29,054 bases of DNA from positions 1-29,054 of IMG/VR virus record IMGVR_UViG_3300013093_000194; one strand, 5' to 3'. The notes below the pieces were generated by a model. It had not been told where the DNA came from and did not search any database. It saw nothing but the letters and a program-made list of their open reading frames with translations. The stretch's first letter is position 1. Every line of letters begins with the position of its first letter. The position numbers and the translations under genes are program-made. The stretch is from a virus. Of this stretch, positions 23,032-29,054 are shown in pieces.

Positions 23032-25451
23032 CGTCTACCATCCTGTCTAATTTCTAGTCTAGGAACACCAAGCAACCACTTTACCCCCAGCCCGTCTGAA
23101 GATATAACAAACGACATTTGCCGACCACGTATCCTACAATAAGCGTATTCTGTAAATTCTTGTACTTCATAAGTGCTTTGACTAATATAATTTTGACCAC
23201 TTGTTACAGACGGTAAATTTGTAAGCCCATATGCTGTACCTGGATTTTGTCTTGGGAATACAGTAAATTTAACACTTGGTGCAGTAGAATTTGAACCATT
23301 AAAACTAACATCTGGTATGATGCGCCATACAAATCCAAAATGATCTCCATCACCAATATCAAAGTCAGACGATTGTACATATGCACTAATCGGTGTTACC
23401 GGGTTACTTGTGCCGTTATCTATACCACTTTCATGATAAACAATGCCAGACTCAATTACACCAATATCTGTAACCGTAGCGCCAGCATCGTGTACAGCAG
23501 GGGTAGTTCCATCATAACCACGCTCACAACCAGTTAAAGTTGTTAATGTTGAGCCTGTATAATAAATTCTTTCCGCATCTATCTCAACAATCCCCGTGCT
23601 TGGAAAGTTAGTATTATTAGTAACATAAATTGTTGTATCTGTTAATCCTACAGCTTGGGTAGTAGTTGTAGCTGGAGCATAACTTAATGTTGTTGGAAAA
23701 CCTCTTAATGGAGAATCAGCCCATGCAGTGCGGGTTAAATTACCGTAGTACCATACATTATCTAAATGGTTATAGATAACATACTTGTCAATAACATTTG
23801 AATTAGCAGAGCAATAAAACCACCATACCTCATTATATCCTTCATTAATTCCCGCAAAACATTGATATGCTTGTGATTGGTTAATGTCTTGATAGACATA
23901 TTCTCTTAAGGTACATGGTAATGTTTGGACTTGACCAGAATACATAAAGAAGCGATCTTTACCCATCCAATAAGTAATATTATTTGCTGTAACTACAGCA
24001 TTAGGGCCCATGATAGAGATGTTATCAGCAAGGATATTAAATCCCCAGAAATAGGGAGCACCTAAATATTGCATAGAATATACAGCAATATCTGTAAAAA
24101 TTATAATCTCTTGGCGGCTTTGTACCGCACTGATAATCTGCGAGCCTTTACTTAGGGTGTAATTACCTGCTTGGTTAGTAATAGTGGGAGTCCATACTAA
24201 AAGATTTTCTTGATCTGACCAACTGACCAGCATGGGGTTTTGAACACCGTCTCCATAAGTATCTGTACCAAACGCAATCAAGAATCGACTGGCATCGGAC
24301 ACTATAATAAAATTAGCAATTGTTGGACAAGAAGCATCAGCTAACCAATATTGAGTTCCATTATTAACATTACCAGCTACAGTTTGTGGTCCTGTTGTAG
24401 AATTTATATAAGATACTGAACTTGTTGTACAAGCAGTTACATAGTAGGTTCCATTAAATCCTGTTGGCGTTATTCCTGAAATTACAATAATAGAACCTAA
24501 AGCAAAAGGCGGAGAAGCCTGAGTAGCAAAAGTAATTGTAGCCGTACCAGCCGAACTACTAGCGCCAGTCGTTGTTAAAGAAACCGTAGCGTTTTGTGTA
24601 TTAGTGTTTGTTGCAGATAATACCTGACCAACATTATAAGTATTTGGAGATACTGAATTCGGCACCCAATAATAAATAGGTCCACCTCTAGGATTAAATA
24701 CAAGGTTCTGACCGTAGTTTGACTGACTCCATAAGCGTAGTTGATTGACGATAGATTGTGAAGCTGGAGCAGCTTGACCCCAACCTATATTTGTTCCTGT
24801 ATAACTGATACCACCCCAACCACCAGCACCCCAACCTACGTTTGCTGTATAAATAACTGCACCAACATGGATTTGATATTTAGCTATAGTAGACGCACCA
24901 CCATTACCTGTATCGCTTGCATTGGCTACCGCAGAAACTGTGATGGAATAAGAGTTAGCATTAATATAAGTAATCTGATAGCCCGCCGCATTATTTAATA
25001 TAGCAGCAGTAATATTCCCGCCTAAAGACACCGCACCACTAAATATAACGTAGTCACCATTTAAAGCACCATGAGAAGTCTCATTAACCGTAATTATTGA
25101 TAAGCCGTTAGAAGCAACAAACGTAGCAGCGCCCGCCGCAGAAGTAAAGCGTATAGGAGTTACATCATAAATAAAACCGCTAATACCTGATTGAATATAA
25201 AATTTACTATTTGTACCTATACCAAGATAGTTATTTCCTGTTAACCCAATCCAGTTTTTTAACGATCTACCGACACCTAAATATGAACCTCCTGTATTAA
25301 CAGAACCTGTATCTAATGTATATCCGCCAATTTTTTCAACTTGCCCATAACGAAAACGAATTTTATCGCAAGCGTAATAACCGCCTTTATTAGAAAGTGT
25401 TGTTCCTTCTCTATTAATCCCTGCGGCAAATTGTAGTTTTTGTAAAGGCAT
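23028..25451 (-). CDS. Tail nozzle / tubular-like protein, 807 aa
   Basis: It begins LQFAAGINREGTTLSNKGGY and continues DKIRFRYGQVEKIGGY, the usual opening of podovirus tail nozzle or stabilisation proteins (P22 gp10 and T7 gp12-like role). The body is beta-rich with repeated aromatic strands (VYSMQYLGAPYFWGFNIL, YNEVWWFYCS, YVIYNHLDNVWYYG), consistent with a propeller that closes the tail tube. Two insert-like beta domains are visible: one near residues 300-350 (GTATITFATQ, GTYYVTACT) and one near 604-664 (TTIYVTNNTNFPSTGIVEID, GCERGYDGT). The end overlaps the fibre-like gene by 4 nt. Assignment is by pattern and position. Confidence 0.78.
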   Translation of the reverse strand: MPLQKLQFAAGINREGTTLSNKGGYYACDKIRFRYGQVEKIGGYTLDTGSVNTGGSYLGVGRSLKNWIGLTGNNYLGIGTNSKFYIQSGISGFIYDVTPIRFTSAAGAATFVASNGLSIITVNETSHGALNGDYVIFSGAVSLGGNITAAILNNAAGYQITYINANSYSITVSAVANASDTGNGGASTIAKYQIHVGAVIYTANVGWGAGGWGGISYTGTNIGWGQAAPASQSIVNQLRLWSQSNYGQNLVFNPRGGPIYYWVPNSVSPNTYNVGQVLSATNTNTQNATVSLTTTGASSSAGTATITFATQASPPFALGSIIVISGITPTGFNGTYYVTACTTSSVSYINSTTGPQTVAGNVNNGTQYWLADASCPTIANFIIVSDASRFLIAFGTDTYGDGVQNPMLVSWSDQENLLVWTPTITNQAGNYTLSKGSQIISAVQSRQEIIIFTDIAVYSMQYLGAPYFWGFNILADNISIMGPNAVVTANNITYWMGKDRFFMYSGQVQTLPCTLREYVYQDINQSQAYQCFAGINEGYNEVWWFYCSANSNVIDKYVIYNHLDNVWYYGNLTRTAWADSPLRGFPTTLSYAPATTTTQAVGLTDTTIYVTNNTNFPSTGIVEIDAERIYYTGSTLTTLTGCERGYDGTTPAVHDAGATVTDIGVIESGIVYHESGIDNGTSNPVTPISAYVQSSDFDIGDGDHFGFVWRIIPDVSFNGSNSTAPSVKFTVFPRQNPGTAYGLTNLPSVTSGQNYISQSTYEVQEFTEYAYCRIRGRQMSFVISSDGLGVKWLLGVPRLEIRQDGRR

Positions 25452-25454
25452 GGT

Positions 25455-25982
25455 TTACCCTAACATTGATTCAGATATTGTTTCTACTTTTGCTACTCTA
25501 CTTTTCCATCCATCTAAATATTTAATTTGATCAGGCCTATGTTCAACAATACTATCGTAAAAACTTTTCTTTAAATTACTAAATTTTTCAATTAACTCTT
25601 TAGGGTCAGCCGCTTGAATAGCCGATAAGCTCTTGGGTCCCAGCACGCCATCCGCAGCAACTCCAGCTGCCTCTTGAATGAGCTTGGTAGCCCTAGCCAC
25701 ACCCAAATTAACAGCAGCATCAAATACGGCATAGTCCACGCCAGCAGGCAAGTTATCAGCATTTATTTTATCCCAATATAGTTGTTTGTATAGGTTATAT
25801 ACATCGCTATCAGATACTCCTTTAAGTTGTTCTTTAGTTATATATTGGTTTCTTTTCCACTCACGATAAACACTTAGAGTAATCCCTTTCATAGTAGCAC
25901 CACCAGTATCGGTAGGATCATCAGACCAAAGACCTTCTGACACTAATACATCACGAAGAGCTATAACAAAATTATTTTGCAT
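25455..25982 (-). CDS. Endolysin, glycoside hydrolase 108 type
   Basis: A 175-aa lysozyme/N-acetylmuramidase-type protein that cleaves the glycan backbone of peptidoglycan. The catalytic region is clear: SEGLWSDDPTDTGGATMKGI, with Glu16 as the expected acid, then Asp25 and GG.T..GIT. The C-terminal half (AVFDAAVNLGVARATKLIQE, GVLGPKSLSAIQ) matches the peptidoglycan-binding domain normally paired with this family. There is no signal peptide, so export depends on the holin encoded just upstream, whose end overlaps this gene by 11 nt. The length is normal for the family. Confidence 0.92.
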   Translation of the reverse strand: MQNNFVIALRDVLVSEGLWSDDPTDTGGATMKGITLSVYREWKRNQYITKEQLKGVSDSDVYNLYKQLYWDKINADNLPAGVDYAVFDAAVNLGVARATKLIQEAAGVAADGVLGPKSLSAIQAADPKELIEKFSNLKKSFYDSIVEHRPDQIKYLDGWKSRVAKVETISESMLG

Positions 25983-26472
25983 TTGTAGGCACCGAATTAT
26001 ATAGCATTTGATCTTTTACGTGACTAGATGCAGTACTACCAAAATAATACCCAACGACTCCCGTCCACGCTGTCCCAAGTGAACCTAACATGACTAATAA
26101 TTCATTAGACGGAGTAATTGCATATGCCATCATATAGGTAAGAATACCAAAGAATCCAATAGTAATACCTAAAGCCAATGCTCCGGGTATCCAAGACTTA
26201 GTTGCAATTTGCATATTTCTAGCGGAGGAACGGTCTTCTGTCGCCAACTTTTCAAAGTTTAAACCTAGTTCTTGTGTACTCTTTTGGAATTCTATTTCAG
26301 CAATTTTTAATTGTGCTATTTGGTCAGCAGATAGCTTGCCTGCATCCATAGTTTTTTCCACATCATCTTCAGAAATACCGATTGCCTTGGAAATTGCCGT
26401 GACTGCCAAACCGCCCAATGGGCCTAATAATGCGCTCGCCAATGTAGGCGCTACTTGTTCTAACCAACTCAT
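25972..26472 (-). CDS. Holin with three membrane segments (GTA-holin-like)
   Basis: A 166-aa membrane protein. It has an N-terminal Gly/Ala-rich hydrophobic helix (residues 3-33), a long amphipathic middle with acidic and basic residues (ISEDDVEKTMDAGKLSADQI, KLATEDRSSARN), then two transmembrane helices (about 94-118 WIPGALALGITIGFFGILTY, and 124-147 LLVMLGSLGTAWTGVVGYYF) and a polar tail GSTASSHVKDQ. The RSSARNMQ-to-GSTASS layout is characteristic of the three-TM holin family used in gene-transfer-agent release. It makes membrane pores for the adjacent endolysin. Start and stop both overlap neighbours, so the lysis cassette is translationally coupled. Confidence 0.88.
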   Translation of the reverse strand: MSWLEQVAPTLASALLGPLGGLAVTAISKAIGISEDDVEKTMDAGKLSADQIAQLKIAEIEFQKSTQELGLNFEKLATEDRSSARNMQIATKSWIPGALALGITIGFFGILTYMMAYAITPSNELLVMLGSLGTAWTGVVGYYFGSTASSHVKDQMLYNSVPTNAK

Positions 26473-26741
26473 GATTTTAGAATCCTATAGTTCATATATA
26501 CAACGTAAACATAAATAATATTAATTAAACTAATGGCAAATAGTATGTCTTTTACAAACCACATTGCCACAATTACAAATCCCTTCATTAATGCAAATCC
26601 ACCTATTACTCCAATTTTGGAGAATAACCAAGCCATAACTGGATTACCTTCATGTCCTTTGTCGGCTTTTATGACGTTATAGGTTGTCCAAAAGTCTAGG
26701 AATTGGAGGATGACAAATAGTGCAAATAAGATATAGTTCAT
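26469..26741 (-). CDS. Small membrane protein (DUF5658-like), 90 aa
   Basis: The start is placed at ATG 26741 (MNYILFALFV), immediately after the tailspike stop; an in-frame ATG at 26804 would overlap that gene by 62 nt. Three to four hydrophobic helices are visible: ILFALFVILQFLDFWTTYNV, a loop KADKGHEGNPVMAW, IGVIGGFALMKGFVIVAMWF, and FAISLINIIYVYVVYM. The D.WTTY...G.EGNP pattern resembles DUF5658-type small membrane proteins. It lies directly before the holin and overlaps it (ATGA), so it may modulate lysis, for example as an antiholin; this is inference from position. Confidence 0.7.
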   Translation of the reverse strand: MNYILFALFVILQFLDFWTTYNVIKADKGHEGNPVMAWLFSKIGVIGGFALMKGFVIVAMWFVKDILFAISLINIIYVYVVYMNYRILKS

Positions 26742-26742
26742 A

Positions 26743-28227
26743 TTACACACCCAACGCAGGAATAATTGTATCAATTTGTAAAGTAGAAGATTCAATGTAT
26801 TCAAAAGACCATTGGAGTTGAGAGGTTAATTCAGTTGAAGGAACTAAACCTGTAAATACTGCTGATAATGTTAATAATGTATTTGTTGCGCCTGATGCTA
26901 CGCTAACAGTTAATGTGCAACCTGACGCATTGTCTAAACTTGAAAAATTATTAAGCGTACAAACCATTGTGCTAAAACCATCTGCAAGTACATTAACATG
27001 ATACATCCTTGAAAATTGTTTACCAAATCCACCTGCTTCTAAACTAAAAAATTGTATAGTTAATACACCAGTTAAAAATTGTGAGTTAGAAGTAGCTCCA
27101 GAACTACCAGCTCTAGTAAAAGTAAGTAAAGTTTGACCTAAAGAAGCAGGAGTTGGAATCCATTTGGAAACCATTTTTTTAGATTGAGGAGTGTACGAAA
27201 AATATAAATTATTGTTGCCAAAAAAAGTATTAGTTGCTGTAGGGCTTTGTGTTTTATTAATACCAGATAAATAAAATCCTTTAGCACCTGCTGAAATAGT
27301 CGGTTCTAAATAAAACGTATTATTTCCAAAATTAATAATGCCATCCGTTACAAAGTTATACGCAATGCTACCTGCAGCGTAAGTAAAATGGCAATTATCA
27401 AATTTAGTTGTATTGTCTGATCCTGATTCGTAATAAGCGTTACTGCTTGTTCCTTCAATGTAGCATCCATTAAAATTTAAATTAGATGGATTTAATACGT
27501 CAATTGTTGATCGACCACTTCCACTTATACCTCCGCCTTCAAATCTACATCCATAAAAATTATTTACAGATGAATTTCCAGATGTGTGCCAATAAATACC
27601 TGACCATGAGTGATTATTAAATTCACAATTAACAAAATTGTTAAAATTAACAAACCCTGTTCCGTTACAAACTATTCCGTATTGAGCATCATTAAAAATA
27701 CAATTAACAAATTTGTTTACTTCAAAATCGGTTGTATTCATGTTTTGATCGGTTTGCAAATCCATGTTGACATCTTCAAATACACAAGATTGCATCCCTG
27801 CTGAAAAATAAAATGCAGATTTACCACCTCTAAATGTCATATTACGAACGTGAAGTCCATAAATATTTGCACCGCCTGCCGCCACACATTGAGGTACAGT
27901 TAAAATTACTGTTTGATTGTTAATAATACAACCATTTGGTGTATTACCAAACATGGTAATCCAACTAGGAATTTGCAAAGAAGAAGTGATAACGTAATAC
28001 CCGTCAGGAAAAAATACTCCCAATCGAGCATATCCACTACTTAATGTTCCTGCATATGTCAATGCAGCTTGAATAGCAGCGGTGTCATCTGTTGCATTAT
28101 CCCCCTTAGCACCAAAATCTTTGACAGAAATTACTTCAGATAATTTATCTTGAATTGAACGATTTACCGCACCTGTTGGTGTAGAACCACCATTCATTAA
28201 ATCATATTTAGGTATTAATGTTGTCAT
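26743..28227 (-). CDS. Tailspike with pectate-lyase-type beta-helix
   Basis: The start is chosen at ATG 28227, giving MTTLIPKYDLMNGG, a familiar opening of phage spikes and in an ATGA overlap with the previous stop; an ATG four codons upstream is less likely. The head-binding leader is followed by VISVKDFGAKGDNATDDTAA, the signature of the Pectate_lyase_3 (right-handed beta-helix) family. Rungs run to about residue 340 (NKFVNCIFNDAQYGIVCNG, NFNNFVNCEFNNHSWSGIYW). The last about 130 residues are a separate beta-rich tip. It probably binds or degrades host surface polysaccharide; catalytic residues cannot be assigned by eye. Confidence 0.88.
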   Translation of the reverse strand: MTTLIPKYDLMNGGSTPTGAVNRSIQDKLSEVISVKDFGAKGDNATDDTAAIQAALTYAGTLSSGYARLGVFFPDGYYVITSSLQIPSWITMFGNTPNGCIINNQTVILTVPQCVAAGGANIYGLHVRNMTFRGGKSAFYFSAGMQSCVFEDVNMDLQTDQNMNTTDFEVNKFVNCIFNDAQYGIVCNGTGFVNFNNFVNCEFNNHSWSGIYWHTSGNSSVNNFYGCRFEGGGISGSGRSTIDVLNPSNLNFNGCYIEGTSSNAYYESGSDNTTKFDNCHFTYAAGSIAYNFVTDGIINFGNNTFYLEPTISAGAKGFYLSGINKTQSPTATNTFFGNNNLYFSYTPQSKKMVSKWIPTPASLGQTLLTFTRAGSSGATSNSQFLTGVLTIQFFSLEAGGFGKQFSRMYHVNVLADGFSTMVCTLNNFSSLDNASGCTLTVSVASGATNTLLTLSAVFTGLVPSTELTSQLQWSFEYIESSTLQIDTIIPALGV

Positions 28228-29054
28228 GCGACTATCCAATTCGTTCCGTTATAAAATACAGGTATGGTTACTGTTCCACCACCTACAACTGTTGCACCAT
28301 AAGTAGGTGCTAAAGCATTATTTACATAAGCCCTCATTCCTGTAACACCAGTTGGCAATGTTGCTACTGTATATCCTGCCGTTCTTGTTGTTGCATTAAA
28401 TATAGCTTGACCATTATTATCAAAATAACCCCTTACATTTGCTGCTCCATCACTAAATACTACATAATTAGACCCAGTTGTGGATATTGGTGCTGCACTT
28501 CCTGTATATGCACCTAAAATTACGTTTTGATTTCCTGTTGTAACTGCTTGACCAGCATTGAATCCTATAAATGTATTTTGATAACCTGTTGTATTATTTG
28601 AACCAGCACCATAATTAAATCCATAAGTACCGCCTCCAATAAACGTATTACTGTATCCTGATGTATTGGAATATCCAGCTCCATAACCAACCATTACATT
28701 AGTATCACCTGTTCCAACTGCGCCTGCTTGTGTTCCATACCCTACATAAGTATTTGCATTTCCAGTTGAATTCCCTGACCCAGAACCAGCTCCTAAAGCA
28801 GAATTATTTGCTCCAGTTGTGCTATATAAAGAAGCATTAAAAAATCCTGATACGTTATTTCCAACTGCCGTATTATTATTTGAAGTTGAATTATTATATA
28901 AAGATTGATAACCAATTCCTAAATTTCCAGAACCTGTTGAATTTGTAAATAAAGCACTTACACCATAAGCTGTGTTATTACTAACTGAACCAGAGCCTAA
29001 TCCAACAGTTAAAGTTTGTATTGTTGCTTTTCCTGTCACACTTAAATTACTTGC
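28224..29054 (-). CDS. Tail fibre with YadA-head-like repeats (partial)
   Basis: The frame is open to the right edge, so the N terminus is missing; the in-frame GTG at 29039 is unlikely to be the start, because coding continues through ASNLSV before it. The visible 276 residues hold a run of NTAxG/NTxIG repeats (NTAYGVSAL, NTAVGNN, NTYVGYG, NTFIGGG, NTFIGFNAG, NVILGAYTG) like the left-handed beta-roll of YadA-type adhesin heads. The C-terminal tip (YTVATLPTGVTGMRAYVNN, GATVVGGGTVTIPVFYNGTN, WIVA) is a common phage fibre ending. It is probably a trimeric receptor-binding or adaptor fibre working with the tailspike, whose start overlaps its stop by 4 nt. Confidence 0.82.
   Translation of the reverse strand, partial: ASNLSVTGKATIQTLTVGLGSGSVSNNTAYGVSALFTNSTGSGNLGIGYQSLYNNSTSNNNTAVGNNVSGFFNASLYSTTGANNSALGAGSGSGNSTGNANTYVGYGTQAGAVGTGDTNVMVGYGAGYSNTSGYSNTFIGGGTYGFNYGAGSNNTTGYQNTFIGFNAGQAVTTGNQNVILGAYTGSAAPISTTGSNYVVFSDGAANVRGYFDNNGQAIFNATTRTAGYTVATLPTGVTGMRAYVNNALAPTYGATVVGGGTVTIPVFYNGTNWIVA

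Noticed and set aside
26742-26804. Earlier start of the small membrane protein at ATG 26804
   Set aside because: It would overlap the tailspike by 62 nt; ATG 26741 directly follows that stop and gives the expected short N terminus.
28228-28239. Tailspike start four codons upstream
   Set aside because: ATG 28227 yields the familiar MTTLIPKYDL opening and an ATGA overlap with the preceding stop.
1-29054. CRISPR array, insertion sequence, attachment site or diversity-generating retroelement
   Set aside because: No regularly spaced direct repeats, transposase, integrase, reverse transcriptase or template/variable repeat pair was seen by eye.

Overview
This window is part of the genome of a tailed bacteriophage. 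The tail nozzle-like, spike, fibre and very large internal virion-type proteins point to a podovirus. It is AT-rich and contains no rRNA, tRNA, ribosomal-protein or metabolic host genes, so the host cannot be named. Several virion proteins have the feel of uncultured aquatic (freshwater or marine) podoviruses; that is family recall, not a search result.

Left arm (about 1-11196, + strand): a tightly packed replication module, mostly with 1-26 nt overlaps and ATGA stop/start junctions. In order it encodes small unknown proteins (one a 25-residue membrane peptide), a family A DNA polymerase with proofreading domain, coiled-coil and other small proteins, a stand-alone sigma region 4-like helix-turn-helix protein, a Cas4/RecB-like PD-(D/E)XK nuclease with four cysteines, a small HNH-like protein, an SNF2-type helicase, a phage-conserved accessory protein, a cysteine-containing putative ssDNA-binding protein, a helix-turn-helix protein, a 950-residue primase-helicase fusion, and a small conserved protein. 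Together these cover priming, unwinding, synthesis, end processing and strand protection. The only two intergenic gaps over 100 bp (4759-4887 and 8035-8159) both hold RNA hairpins ending in terminator-like stem-loops just upstream of a helicase gene, suggesting attenuation or regulated read-through.

Right arm (11193-29054, - strand, read right to left): the late virion and lysis module. From its upstream end it encodes a YadA-head-like repeat fibre (cut by the window edge), a pectate-lyase-fold tailspike, a small membrane protein, a three-helix holin, a GH108-type lysozyme, a tail nozzle-like protein, a beta-rich fibre-like protein, a cupin, a glycine-zipper virion protein, a GNAT-like protein, an Asn/Gln-rich virion protein and a 2135-residue internal virion protein with a HEVGH metallopeptidase motif. 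The arms converge at 11193-11196, where the two stop codons overlap.

The most unusual item is a 56-codon ORF (16118-16288, -) nested out of frame in the 2135-residue gene. It has a perfect AAGGAG Shine-Dalgarno 6 nt before its ATG, and it lies where the host frame encodes a disordered linker. Also notable are Leu at the position equivalent to E. coli Pol I Phe762 and the structured leader before the primase-helicase. Terminase, portal, capsid, RNA polymerase and integrase genes are not in the window.
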